A stretch of 64,000 nucleotides of DNA, taken from contig JAIWNF010000004.1 of NCBI GenBank assembly GCA_025093555.1, positions 930,001 to 994,000 of the forward strand, in the 5' to 3' direction. Below, piece after piece: positions 13,836 to 27,983 of the stretch. Within the stretch, counting starts at the first letter, position 1, and each line of letters opens with the position of its first letter. The translations under genes and the position numbers were made by a program. Below the pieces are notes generated by a model. It was not told the DNA's origin and made no database searches. It saw nothing but the letters and a program-made list of their open reading frames with translations. This DNA is from Circinella umbellata. Its lineage: Eukaryota > Mucoromycota > Mucoromycetes > Mucorales > Lichtheimiaceae.

Positions 13836-14856
13836 AATATATATTCTCTTTTCCTCCCTGTCAAACTTACCAGGAATAACAATATCACCCAATCCAAGCA
13901 TTGTAAATCCATATTCAGATTTGCCAGTATCCAAAAGATAGCCAATTATATCACGTGGCCAGATCACCTTGATAGGAGCATCGAAGTTCTTTGCGACACT
14001 CACCATGACTTCGGTACCAAAAACCCAAAAGATGTCATAAAAGAACAAGCCGCTCAAAAGAATCATACCAGTCTTAAATGAGTCGAGAGACAGTAATTGA
14101 ATAGCATTGATCGAAAATGACAGACCAAAAATATTAGAAGCGATCCAATTTTTAGTCATACTGTAATATGCAGTCAACAAGACAGATGCTCCCAGTAACA
14201 TGAAATGTACAACAGTGAAGCTAACATGTGATAACCCTATTTAAAAGAAAAAAAAAGCGCAAGATTAATGACTTTAATAATCAATAAAGCACATATAAAA
14301 CATAATTCTATTCCGTTAACCTCTCCAGTTTGATTTATCCATACACGTCTGCATATATATTTACATATATATACCATCCCCTTTCACCCTTTACTGCTTT
14401 AATTTTCTTACGTTTTCCTTGTCGACTTAGAGTTAATCGATATTTACTGACATATGACTTGAGTAAATTGACTGGGATGACCTTCTTGGTAATCATAAAC
14501 CCTGTCTTTGCAACTGCAGCACAACCCATAAGTGAAAAGTAACCAGTGATCAAGTAGTTTAGAATCTCAGTATCAAGGTACCGAAATAACATGTATAAGG
14601 AAAATAAGACAATTGAACCCATTACAGGAAACATCCACGCGTCACTAGAAGACAAACTTTCAGTAATTCCTTCATCTTCATCTTCAGAGTCTTCAAGTGG
14701 TGAATCTGTTTTTTTACGTTTGGTGGCATTCTCAGGTCGCTTCATACCACCTAATGACGCAATCGATCCAGTGTAGATTGGTACAAATGCCATTGTCATA
14801 AGTGCACCATAGGCGCAATAAAGCCCAATTTCTTGTTGTTGTTCGCTACTGCTCAT
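13234..14856 (-). CDS. Signal peptide peptidase, ER intramembrane aspartyl protease (3 exons, 442 aa)
   Basis: Cleaves leftover signal peptides and tail-anchored substrates inside the ER membrane. Exons 14856-14412, 14236-13871 and 13751-13234 join in frame. Both catalytic aspartates are present: D216 in FFYDIFWVFG and D266 in MLGLGDIVIPG, and the QPALLYL motif follows in exon 3. Multiple membrane helices are present. An acidic loop (DSPLEDSEDEDEG) interrupts the N-terminal half. The C-terminal tail is long, Glu/Lys-rich and ends GGRKKK, which fits a dibasic ER-retrieval signal. Intron 2 carries an (AC)n microsatellite. Family features leave little doubt; the exact length of the tail follows from one open frame. 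Confidence 0.96.
13798..13833. repeat. (AC)n microsatellite inside SPP intron 2
   Basis: About 17 AC dinucleotides on the plus strand, lying within the second intron of the minus-strand peptidase gene. Confidence 0.95.
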
Positions 14857-15632
14857 TTAGGCTACTTTTGCAGTTGGAAGAGTGCAAAAGATATAATAAA
14901 AAAGGGGGAAGCGAGGGCTGCTATTGTATTTTATATTTTTTGTTAGCGACAAATAAATAAAGGAAGTGCTAAATTACGTTTAATGCATTGGTATACCGAC
15001 AGCAGCGTTGTGTGATTGGTCCACGTGTGAAGTAGTTTCTGAGCCTTGTCAGCCGCAGATCGAATAATCAATATTCAAAGCACATAAACCCCTTTCTTAA
15101 CCTCCTTAAATTTCATTATTTATATAAAGAAAAAGCTACAACTGGTACAGCAAGAGAGGTATTGGTGATAAAACAGAATTAGGGCACGAATTGATCGGGA
15201 TAGAATTAAACTTTGGTGTTCGTGAGGACGATATTTATAGCTGCTCAGTACCAACTGTTGTTGTGTAACGCTTTCAAGATATGTTTATATAATACATATG
15301 ATCTATTTCCTCAAGATCAACATTATAGTAATGAGAGTACTGTCTTGTATCATTAAAAGCAATCAAAAAATGAGGTTAATCTATTTGAATTTTAAGTTGA
15401 CCTTTTGGAATTTTATATCTATTTTTTACTTCGATTGTACATACTATAACAATATCAATCAAGTAAAAGGATGACGATAACAAATAGTAGTATGATATTG
15501 TATGCAATTTTATTCAACAATATTTTTTTTGGAACATCACTACGTACGACAATCACTTTCAAATAAAATACTTAATATTTCCTCCAGACTCCTATCAAGC
15601 TAAATATCATTTTTTCCTACACAATGATTCTT
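14857..15632. other. Upstream region of SPP with a coding-like fragment
   Basis: Contains the SPP promoter. On the plus strand, roughly 15128-15268 is open for over 40 codons without an ATG and has protein-like composition (LGHELIGIELNFGVREDD), ending in a stop at about 15266-15268. No partner exon is found, so it is read as a possible remnant only. Confidence 0.35.
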
Positions 15633-16790
15633 TCACCTTCTCGAACAAAACAAATACCAATTACTTTGTTTAATGACTCTCTACTCGTATTTTTGTTGGG
15701 GTACCCAGGAAATACAGAAAGAAAATATGCGTGAGTGTAACTTCCAATAAAAAAAATTAACCCCATCTTTATCGACTTGCTTATGATCTGGTATATGTGA
15801 TCTGAGTTGTGTAAGTAATTCTACTTGTCGCCGATGATAGTGAGTCATGTAGCACTTTGTACAAACATTCATGTTGACAAGCCATTCTATTAAATCGGTA
15901 TATTTATTCCTGTCTGCCATACTCATAGCCGTCCATTGACCATTATGTCTGGCAGTATTAATTTGAATAAAATGTTCGGAAGCGATTTGTGTGGCATTTC
16001 GTTTGCTATTGTTTTTTATTGCAGGTAAAAAACAATATGGTGTAATTGAAATCTTCTAGAAATGCTTGATTGTCATGTACATGTTCATAGTTTTGTCGTC
16101 GATATAATATATCGATTGTGGATGAATTGTGGTATCGATAGAACAATACCCTGCATGGTACCCAGCAACACCAGTTCATGAAGGTAAATTATAGTTGTTC
16201 ATGGTATGTTGTAATAATATATTTCTATCAGGTGACTAATTGGACCTAAGGGACAACATAGAAAGCTCTTTTATTGCAACGTGGCGATAAAAATTGTTAG
16301 ATGTTGTCTGTACATCGAACTGGTTTCAATATCGTTAAACATATGGACAAATATCACGCCGTGTGGTTTTGCGCTTGTTCGAAATGAGCTTCTCTGAGTG
16401 CTTCATTTACACTACTACCATTTTGGTGATTACTTAAATCAAACAATGCACTAGAAAAAAGATCAATTAGACCTGGTAGATTCGTTGCATAAAGACTATG
16501 TTGAAAAAAGTTTATCTCCGTTCCCACCACCAAAATAAATCTGGCCATCATAGCTTCTCCGAGCATCCAGCCAACTGCGCTTCATTCAAGATAGCCTTTT
16601 AGTAATATCGCCTATGATAATGCTCCACCCCCTGCTTACATATTAAAACATTTTGAAATCAAAGTCTTCGGGAAAATTGGCGCAAGCTTCAGGTATCATA
16701 GCTATTAAGCAGCAGGCGTTCTGTTGAATCCTATGCCTGTGCTTAAATGCAGTAACGGAAATGTTTCTTTCTCCTGACTGACAATAGATT
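15633..16790 (-). pseudogene. Decayed protein gene, family not recognised
   Basis: Coding-like segments follow one another on the minus strand but need several frame changes and stop readthroughs. Examples in order: ETFPLLHLSTGIGF and IAMIPEACANFPEDFDF near 16.65-16.79 kb; the open frame 16566-16354 (MARFILVVGTEINFF, LPGLIDLFSSALFDL); VHMFNDIETSSMYRQ near 16.3 kb; and, near 15.75-16.2 kb, LEDFNYT, KRNATQIASEHFIQ and DLIEWLVNMNVCTKCY, ending with a plausible last exon that stops at 15633. Upstream of 16566 the same frame holds stops between otherwise protein-like pieces. The segments look like one ancestral protein, but whether it was a host gene or a transposon gene is not known. Confidence 0.45.
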
Positions 16791-17329
16791 CTTCAGATAG
16801 CGAAAGGAAAAATTACGAAAAAAAAAAGTATACCGTGCATATGAGAAAAAGCACAACATGTTAAATATTAAATACATGACCCCAATCATAATTGCCTCAA
16901 GTTATAATTAATTTCGTCGGTGTAAGCGCTTTGGAACCTACTAGCTTGACGTATATTTATCTAAAATTAGCAGACATGGTATAGGTCGTCAGGACATGGC
17001 GAAGCTACAAATATATCTATGTAATATCAAGAAAAAACAATGGGATGCTTATGAGAATGTTACGTATTATAAAAAAAAGGATCGAAAAGAGGTATAAAAT
17101 AATAATATACAATATATGGTAAGTTTCACAACCATAGAAAAGTCAGCATTACAAAAAAGGTGTAAAGTTTAACATAACTATTTTTTAGTACAACACCAGC
17201 AATAGTGATTTGGATCGAAGAAATGGAGATATCATATCAAGAGAGCATTAGCCCTAATTGCTTTGTTATGGTATGATATATATATACGGAGAAGCGGGAT
17301 TAGTAATAAGTAATATAAAAACAGTAAAA
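16791..17329. other. Intergenic, 539 bp
   Basis: AT-rich sequence between the decayed gene and a small candidate gene; nothing recognised. Confidence 0.5.
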
Positions 17330-17568
17330 ATGGACTCGCGCGAAGAAGTCAGTCATGTTATGCAGCAGTATATAATAATTAAAGTATGTATTTGATGTTA
17401 ATTTTTCTCTCTTAGCTTGCTCATAATATAGAATATCTTCAAAAAAATTTAACTATATTGTTAAATTATTTTAATAGACACTCCAATTGTACTTTGATAT
17501 TAAAAAATATGGTTCCGTTCCGAAATAAATCAAATAATATAACGCAATTATGCTTAAGAAAAGTTTAG
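17330..17568 (+). CDS. Candidate small coiled-coil protein (2 exons, 68 aa)
   Basis: Exon 1 (17330-17383) encodes 18 residues (MDSREEVSHVMQQYIIIK) and is followed by a textbook 32-nt intron (GTATGT...CTCTCTTAG). Exon 2 (17416-17568) stays open for 50 codons. The first half of the product is a heptad-like helix (LAHNIEYLQKNLTILL); the C-terminal third has weaker coding character. The length and the NIExL-then-LL pattern loosely recall the DASH kinetochore subunit Dad4, which is also about 70 residues, but similarity by eye is weak and this is only a hypothesis. A small unrelated coiled-coil protein or chance are alternatives. Confidence 0.35.
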
Positions 17569-18703
17569 CTATACAGATAAAAAAAAAATTGGGGACGAGA
17601 GAAAGTTTTACATGACGAAAAGAGGTTCCCCAAATTTTTTGAAAATAATGAATAGGGTTTGGAGTAACAGAAAGATTATGTATCAGACAAAAAAAAAGAG
17701 AAAGGCAGACAGATCCAGTAATAATAAGTGGCTGTCACATTTTTTTTCTGGTTTTCACAATGGAAGGAAGGTCAAGGAAGAAATAAGTCATTCAAAGTCC
17801 CAAAAAAGTATATTAACTATTGTTTCTATAGAAGCCAAGTTGACTTTGTAGTTTAATAATTTTTGGTTACTGGTTGGGTTAAATTAAGCTCAAAATTCAT
17901 CGGTAGTCCGGTCCAGTAATGATTAACTTTATTGTTGTACCTACAATTCGGGTAATACATTGCTTGATCACTGTAAACTAGTGACATTTCCCACTGGGGT
18001 ATATATTGTACACTTCTTTGAAGAGACAAAAGTATATTTTAAAAAAAAGATTCAGTTACTAAGAGATTTTTTTTCTTCTCTGAAAAATATTTGCTTCCAT
18101 TCATGACTAAAAGGGAATTGTTTTTAATAAAACAAATTGATCTTTTGTCTTTCGCCAAAAATAAAATAAAGTCTTGTACTGTATTATAGAGATATAGAAG
18201 AAGATACCTATTGACGTAAACTTCTTGGCCATTTATAATTATATTTTCTCTTGTACAAACTATATTAGTAGGACATTGATTTCTATTTATTAATTATTTT
18301 GCCATATATTTCTTTACCCGTCAATACCATAGAAAATAAAGAAATAAAATAACTCATAGTGCAACAAAACCTGAACGGTTGTTGAGAGAAACTGACTAAG
18401 ATTAAAAAAGATTGCAGTCACGATACAGTTTTACCGTACAATTGATCAAAAGAGAATACATGGTAACAATCATCGATCGGGGGAATTCAATACACAAGCA
18501 TGTTTCTTCACTTATAATTATCCTCCTGCCTCAGAGAATCCATATGGTTGGGTTTGTTCCCGCAGTTTCAAAGAAGATAAAAAAATACATATAAACAAAA
18601 AAGATATTTACTTACTTCTTTTTCTTTTTTATTTTCTTCACACTAAACACTACGTACTTTACTCCTTTTCTGGAAACCTTTACCTTTAATTACACATAAT
18701 AAC
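17569..18703. other. Intergenic, 1.1 kb
   Basis: AT-rich with several A/T runs; the open frames at about 17612-17851 and 18412-18594 have no coding character. Nothing else recognised. Confidence 0.5.
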
Positions 18704-18919
18704 ATGCCCTTGTTCACACAAACCAAGAAAGTTAACAGTGAAACCTGTTTACAAAAAAATAAACAAGAACAAGAAGAGAAGCCTAATGCATCGCATACAT
18801 TCCTCAAGGATCCTGTGAGAAATAGCAATGTTCCTGATATTTTGGGACGCTTTGTTGATCCTATGGGGGCCCGATTAACCTATACTCAAGGCATTGATCC
18901 AACTAATACAGGTGCTTAG
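18704..18919 (+). CDS. Hypothetical small protein (71 aa)
   Basis: A single open frame from ATG at 18704 (context ATAACATGC) to a TAG at 18917-18919. The product is hydrophilic; the N-terminal half is Lys/Gln/Glu-rich, the C-terminal half has ILGRFVDPMGARLTYTQG, which looks like constrained protein sequence and is the main reason to list it. A TC-rich block lies upstream and a T-rich, apparently non-coding region follows. No family recognised. Confidence 0.42.
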   Translation: MPLFTQTKKVNSETCLQKNKQEQEEKPNASHTFLKDPVRNSNVPDILGRFVDPMGARLTYTQGIDPTNTGA

Positions 18920-19448
18920 GTTCCATCATTAATATTCTACTCTCTTTATAACTATACGTACAAGAACAGAGCAAGAAGCACTAATTATCAAAAAAGTAAT
19001 TATCACGTATGATTTTATACTAGTTAAGAAAATATTTTCTCTTTGACATATAACAACTTTTTTTACTATACGTAACGTTTTTCAAGTTCTGTTATAATAG
19101 AAAACAATAAAACTAAAACTCTTTTTATATACACTGCTCTTTTAGTTATACAAGAAAATTACACTTGGTCGCTATTACGCATTATCATAACATCTTTTCA
19201 TAAGCATTATACACATAAAAAACGAAGCACAAAATATTAGTTATGAAGCAGCTTCTTTCCCAATCCTTTCTGTATTTCTCTCGTTTTTTATATAGATGAA
19301 AGGAATATAATATTATCCAAATCACCACAGAATAAATCATATTTTGACTTTCAGTCAACATTAACCACTTATTACATCATGCATATTATATCAACTCTTA
19401 TATGGAACTCTTGACAATTATATTGCGCTTGTTATTTCTACGCATCGC

Positions 19449-19488
<40 letters not shown>

Positions 19489-19759
19489 CTATTTCAATAA
19501 AAAAACTACAATAATTCTATATACATTTGCTTCTATTCTTTTTTTTAGTGTACTTCGGTTTTTATTATTACGTACTATTTTTTTTTTAAAAAAAAAGAAC
19601 AGACTACCTTTAAATAAAATCCATTTTCACATAAATCTATCGAAGCTAACTTTGATCCCATAGCAACAGCTTATGTTGCAAATATAAACAAGTCATTATA
19701 TATGGATCACTCTGCTATGTTTATCTTTTTGTTGAGTAATATTAGACGATGATTAGAAT
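18920..19759. other. Intergenic, 840 bp
   Basis: AT-rich, with a TA microsatellite at about 19452-19484. No gene seen. Confidence 0.55.
19452..19484. repeat. (TA)n microsatellite
   Basis: About 16 TA dinucleotides in gene-poor DNA. Confidence 0.95.
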
Positions 19760-20207
19760 CTATTTGTCTTTGATAATGCTTTCTTCTAATAACACTTGGT
19801 TTGATGGAAAGTTTTGTTCAGCTACAGAGTTACTTTTACTACTATGGTTGTGATTTGTATCTTTAAGACCAGCGTTACAGCTGTCGCTGTCGCTGTTGAA
19901 GTTATTGCTGTTCCCTGATGATCGCGACTATCTTTTAGTGATTATTTTCTTTTCCTGTTGCTGGTAATACTTCCACATAATAAAATAAACTGTTGAAGAT
20001 AATTTAAAATTTTATAGACCCTTACTTTTGATGTACAATGAGTGAGAGCCGCGAAATAGATATAAAAAAAATCGGATTCCTGGAATTAATATAGTCAGGG
20101 ATAACTTCAATCTTTAAAATTAAAGAATCATCAAGATGTGTATATGTTATACAGTGATGATTTATGACATTTTTTGTATTGCTATCAATATTATCATTTT
20201 GGCTCAT
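19760..20207 (-). pseudogene. Candidate N/S-rich gene or gene remnant
   Basis: On the minus strand an ATG at 20207 opens 61 codons (MSQNDNIDSNTKNVINHH onward) that end at a possible donor (GTAAGG). Further downstream, an ATG at 19978 starts a frame with a single in-frame TAG at 19930-19928, after which 55 more codons follow to the stop at 19762-19760. That last part (NSNNFNSDSDS, HNHSSKSNSVAEQNF) has the composition of a fungal low-complexity regulatory tail. I could not join the two parts in frame. Either an intron removes the TAG, or the gene is broken. Confidence 0.3.
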
Positions 20208-21218
20208 GTAGAAGAAATTTTGAATGTCCGAGATTAGACGCTAATGTCAGGTGCGTCAACAGCAGTAACTTATGAATCATTTTGGCTAAAACATCAGGGA
20301 AATACGAGATGACGAGAAGCTAAGCTGATGTCTTTGGAAACAACCCAAAGATGTTGCAAAGAATAAAGAAAAGAATGACACCACTGTTGTTAGAAACTAT
20401 CCCTTTATTTGGTTCCTTTATACGTGGCTTGCGTTTGTGAAGGCTAATGAGTGAATGTTTTTTATTTTCGCTCGTGGCGGTGCTGGGGGTGTCATGCCAC
20501 CATAAAAATAAATAATATTTGATTGGAACTAGAAGCTTAGCTTAAAAAGCATATTCTTTGACTAAGCATCTCTAGTACTGTACACGATTACTGAGAATGT
20601 AGACATATCTTTTATACTTGAGTATCTCGAATTTAAAACACAACATATTTGTCCGTATCGATGTTGAATTAGGGCTCTTACTACTGTCAATCTTTTCCAG
20701 AGTTAAGTTAAATCACTGTAGAATCACGTTGAGAAATAGGTAGACCATAAGAATTAGCCCAATGCATTCATTTCAATCAATATATTAGAAAATGATTTTT
20801 TTTAATTATTTCGCATATGAAGAAGTGCGAGATAGAGGAAAAGTAGCTGTGGTTATACATATAGCACTTGCATTAAAAAAGATACGCGTATCATACAATG
20901 TATTTTGTATAATCAGTTTGTGTTTGTATTGACCCAAGCGGATGCATATTACGTATAGTGTTATACAATCCATGTAACCATAAAAAAACCTGAATCAGAG
21001 TGATGCTACGTGGTAATGAATTATGCTGTTTCTGAGCAAATTGTACAAATTTAGTATATCATTTAATTTAATTCCAACATTGATTTCTTTTAATACTCCA
21101 GTAAAAAAACAGGTCCTTAGAGATACTGTTATCTATCATAATATATAATTTTAATAATAATTGTAATGCTTGAAATAAACAAAAAAACTAACTAAACTAA
21201 TCTGTACAAAAATTCATT
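20208..21218. other. Intergenic, 1 kb
   Basis: AT-rich, no coding character on either strand, no repeat recognised. Confidence 0.5.
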
Positions 21219-21951
21219 TTAAGCTGTCCAGGTTCGCTGAATAAATTCTGTCAAACCAATCTCATTAGTATTGAATTCAAAACAACTCCACATAACCAAA
21301 CCCGTCGTTCCAAGTAATGTCCACTTGGCAGTACGATGTAAACGTGGATATTCACGTTTAGGGATATAATCTATAATACAGGATTCAAATCCTAGATACA
21401 AATGGAAAGGTAATACGACACCAAGAAGACCATCACAAATAGGATGTGCACCATAAATAGCTTGTGTACTCATCAACGGAATCAAACTGATAGCTGAAAA
21501 TCGTTCCAAAGTCCAATGATAAGCACCATGTGCATATCCAATTTCTGGTTCGTTTTCCTTCTTTTTTGTATCTTGTTCCAACTTAACAGTTTCCTTTACT
21601 GGTTCGACTATCAATATTATTAAAGAACGAGTTAGTTGAGTAGGAGTACTCAAAATTATTTATACTTTTACCTTCTGCTGGTTTGCCAAGTATTGGGTTG
21701 GAAATGGCTTCTGCTGCATCTTTCCCAGCGCCAGCGCTAGCAGATGTTGAAGAAGAGGAGCTGTTGTTATTAGCAGTAGCCACTAAAAGTTTAAATTTGT
21801 GTCAAATTTAATTTAGTTAATTTCATGAAACATGTGTATTATATTCTATCGAAAATCCCCAAAAGATTTAAAGATAATTACATGGTCGAATGGCGAACGC
21901 TGTACGTGGTCTATAAAGTTGTGTGGAACGTGACAGTAATCGTAGCGACAT
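21219..21951 (-). CDS. SDH4: Succinate dehydrogenase membrane anchor subunit, SdhD/CybS (3 exons, 189 aa)
   Basis: Small membrane anchor of mitochondrial complex II; with SdhC it binds heme b and ubiquinone. Exons 21951-21882, 21782-21672 and 21607-21219 join in frame. The N-terminus (MSLRLLSRSTQLYRPR) is Arg/Ser-rich without acids, as expected of a mitochondrial presequence, followed by a Ser/Ala-rich linker. The CybS core is clear: YGAHPICDG, then FHLYLGFESCIIDYIPK with H129 as likely heme ligand and the D140-Y141 pair of the quinone site. Three hydrophobic helices follow the family layout. The start codons of this gene and the DTW-domain gene are divergent and only 167 bp apart. Confidence 0.93.
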
Positions 21952-22118
21952 TATAGGTTATATGTATATTGTGTACGTTGTTGATATAGCGGCAGTTGCT
22001 CCCGGAATTAAACAAGAGGACATTCAACTAAGCCTCCATTAATTTTGCATTGACAACTTTTTCTGACGACGCTAAATTTGTCCCTCTTGATCCCTTTATT
22101 GCAACCCCATACTATAAA
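21952..22118. promoter_or_regulatory. Compact divergent promoter region (SDH4 / DTW-domain gene)
   Basis: Only 167 bp separate two divergent start codons, so the core promoter elements and both 5' UTRs must fit here. No TATA-like sequence stands out apart from an AT-rich patch near 21955-21985. Confidence 0.6.
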
Positions 22119-23178
22119 ATGAGCGACACAGAACAAAGTGCTTCAACAACAGAAACAGAAGCAAAGGATTTTTTTTCTTCAGAAAAGGAACCATCATCTA
22201 TCAAACGATCGTTTTCAGAAGGAGAAAAAGACAATAGTAATGAACAACATGCAGGAGAAAATGAAACCAAACGAATTAAACCAACTTCTCCTTTTAACGA
22301 TTTGAAGATTAGCGACGATAGTGTACTTAACACAGTGAAACAACGAACAACTTGTGCACAATGTAAAAAATCAGTTAAATACTTCTGTTACCGATGTTTT
22401 TCTGTTGTAGGTATGGATCGGTCCGAGATTCCTTACATAAAGTTGCCTGTACCACTAAATGTGTAAGCACCGAATAAAGCTTAAAAGCGTTAATTTTCTT
22501 CCTTTTTCCTTTTGGCTATTATGATGTAGCACTCCTTTAGAATACTCTCTGATATTTATATGTAATTATTTATAACGAATGGCTTGTTAATTAATTTTAC
22601 TGTTATGTATATTTATTAGGATCAAACATGAAAGAGAATTAGACGGTAAATCAACCGCACTTCACTCAGCTGTCATTGCCAACGACGACGTCAAAGTTTA
22701 TTCCTGGCAAGAAATTCCTGAATTTCAACAACCTGAACGTTCTCTTTTATTATTCCCCGGAGATGATGCTAAACGGCTCGATGAAATACCTCGTGAATCA
22801 TTTGATCGTATTACTGTCATTGATGGAACATGGAAACAAGCAGGCAAAATTGTACGTGAAACACCTTTATTGCAACGAATGCAAAAAGTAACCATTGCCC
22901 CTCGTAAAACTCATTTTTGGCGTTATCAGCAAATGGGTGAAAATCATCTCGCTACGATTGAAGCGATTTATTATATATACCGTGAATTTGCTGAAACTTA
23001 TGAAACAAAAGAAGGATGTTATGATGGACGTTATGATAATTTGTTGTTTTATTATCGATTCTTTTACAATATGATTCAAGATGTTTATCGAAATCAGAAG
23101 AAGGGTAAAAAATTCACTCACCGTCATCGATCAGATTATATACAATATGCTAATGATAATGACGAAGAGAATAAATAA
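22119..23178 (+). CDS. DTW-domain tRNA-uridine aminocarboxypropyltransferase (2 exons, 300 aa)
   Basis: Family members move the 3-amino-3-carboxypropyl group of S-adenosylmethionine to uridine in the tRNA D-loop (acp3U). Exons 22119-22462 and 22620-23178 join in frame. After an acidic, Ser/Lys-rich head come four cysteines (C79, C82, C90, C93) in a zinc-site-like pair of CxxC motifs, then LFPGDDA and the signature V-I-D183-G-T-W186, followed by KQAGK. The C-terminal RKTHFWRYQQ...LATIEA block is also typical. The spacing resembles DTWD1 (DTWD1 targets U20) more than DTWD2, but I cannot assign the exact tRNA position. The ATG at 22119 is preferred, as no ATG lies upstream in frame. Confidence 0.88.
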
Positions 23179-23523
23179 ATAATAATAATAATAACAGTAG
23201 TAGTATTAGTAATAATAGTAAACTCCTCTTCATTTTTTTTGTGCCTTCTATAACCATTTACCCTCCTTCTTGTACATTCTTTCCTCTTTTCCACTTATTA
23301 TACATGTAATTTATTACCATCTTTTGTACCTGCAGCTTGCTAATACAAGAAAACTTTAATTATGATGAACTTTTTATTTTTCTATACAGAACAAGGAATG
23401 CATTTAAATTTGATGTAGAGGGTAGTAGTTGTTAAGATTTGATTTGCGCGAGTGTGTGTGTGTGTGTGTGTGGAAAGGATATGAAAATAGGATGTTTAAA
23501 GGTGAAGGATAAAATATTTCAAT
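23179..23523. other. Convergent spacer, 345 bp
   Basis: 3' flanks of the DTW-domain and ARG5,6 genes; ATA/TAG trinucleotide runs near 23179-23220 and a GT run at about 23453-23472. Confidence 0.7.
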
Positions 23524-26225
<2,702 letters not shown>

Positions 26226-27730
26226 TTGTGAATTTATATTATAATAGACTGAGAAGAAAAATGTCGTCACCTGTATAAGAATGAAAAAGCGAAACTTTTC
26301 TGCCTCGTGTGCGCCTAGAAGAGGATTAAAAAGGGGCTACAAAAGGTTGACAAGCAAGAAGTAAAGCAAAGGACCAGGGAACGCTGAACAAAAAAAAATG
26401 GAAATGAGATCGAATTCTATCCAAAAATGGAATATCGAGTGGCTTAAAGTATGAAAACTAAAGAAAATTGACTCACAACGTCGTGCATAGAGGATATCTC
26501 TTTTAAATTGATGGTGTCACAGTGCATCATCAAGTTGAGGTATTAATCAGCGTTCCCATTCTTAAGGCACTTAAATAAACTATAAAAACCATCTATTTGA
26601 GAATTTGTCGTACATTAATCATTTATTAACTGACTTTGTAGCTATTTACTCTTTTTTTCTTGAAGAGAGGAAAAAACATGCATAAACAATTTTCCGTTCC
26701 TGGAAAATAAACCATGTTTCAAAATTTGCAAAAATCTTTCTTTTTTTCTATAATATACGTACCATTAGATTTAGAGGGTAGCACATGACTATCATTATCT
26801 GATTGTACGCGGTAACAACAACTTTGCTCTTTTAAGTGCTAGACTCTAGTCTTATAAGTGTATGCAAATGCACTCTTATTTGGAAGAGCGCTAAACGATT
26901 TTGACAAGGATATGGTATATTGTCGCACCCATGTAATTTCCTCGTTTTTCTTCACTCTGCATCGACTTATTATACAGTTAAGCAAAGCCTGTTATAATTT
27001 CTCTATTTGGTGATAATTGTTTAATGAAAAATCCGAGTGATAAACTGAAGAAGCTAACAATAATACTGTAATACTATTAAAGCAACATTATTTCTTGGTT
27101 TATGTTGCACAAACATGAATATACAAGAAAATTTCTATAATTTCCTTCAACAATTTTGTTTGATTCACCAAAAATAAAATAATAATAAGGATGCTAGTGG
27201 ATATATAGTAGCTTTATATTTGGAGGTATACAGAACAGCTGCTCGTTTTGAGCCTTTGCATAAAAATTGTAGATAGAAAATCCCAACTACAGTATATATA
27301 GAAAAAGGGGTTGGTATCATTCAGCATCGACGATACATATTTACGTCAATTTTACAGCAAAAATATTCGTACGTTAATATTCTTAGTAAAGCTTTACTTG
27401 GCAACTTTACTTATAGATTATCTCACTCAATAGAAAAGATGAACCGCGACAATTAACGTTTAGATATTATTATCCAAATAAAAAGCACCACAACAAAATA
27501 AGAGTCTACGATAAAATTACACTTAGTTGCATTTTGGTGTAATTGATTATGAATAATAACAACATAGACGCCTTTCAGAAATACATTCACTAATAGTCGG
27601 ATTTGATCTTCAGTTCGTGCTTCGGACTCATGAGAGTCAGTTTATGAATAAGTCTTACCATGATGATGGGGAGGGGGACGCATCACGCCACCACACAATA
27701 ACGGGAACTACGTGATACTATGATGGTTGT
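26226..27730. other. Intergenic, 1.5 kb
   Basis: Contains the ARG5,6 promoter on its left side. No upstream ATG-initiated attenuator peptide could be identified. AT-rich; no gene recognised. Confidence 0.5.
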
Positions 27731-27983
27731 TTGGATTTTTATACTGCTTTTGCGCACCCTAATTTTATTTTTGCGCATTAACTTTTTATTTACGTACACA
27801 TAAACTTCCTTACAATGTTCACCTATTTCAGAGAATATATTATAATACATATTTCTTAATAATCTTAATATCAATGCCGTTACGTATCAAATATATTTGG
27901 GAACATTAGCATTATCCATTCTCGAAATAAGTTTATATGCGCAAAATAAAATCAGGGTGCGCAAAAGCAGTCTAAAAATCCAG
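27731..27983. mobile_element. MITE with ~48-bp terminal inverted repeats (253 bp)
   Basis: The left end (27731-27780, TGGATTTTTATACTGCTTTT then GCGCACCC) and the right end (about 27936-27983) are imperfect inverted repeats of one another over nearly 50 bp; the right end read inwards is CTGGATTTTTAGACTGCTTT then TGCGCACCC. The right end is followed by TA, as expected of Tc1/mariner-type target sites; the left flank has mutated. The internal 150 bp has no coding capacity. A related, truncated copy lies at 36441. So this is a non-autonomous DNA element whose transposase source is elsewhere. Confidence 0.85.
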
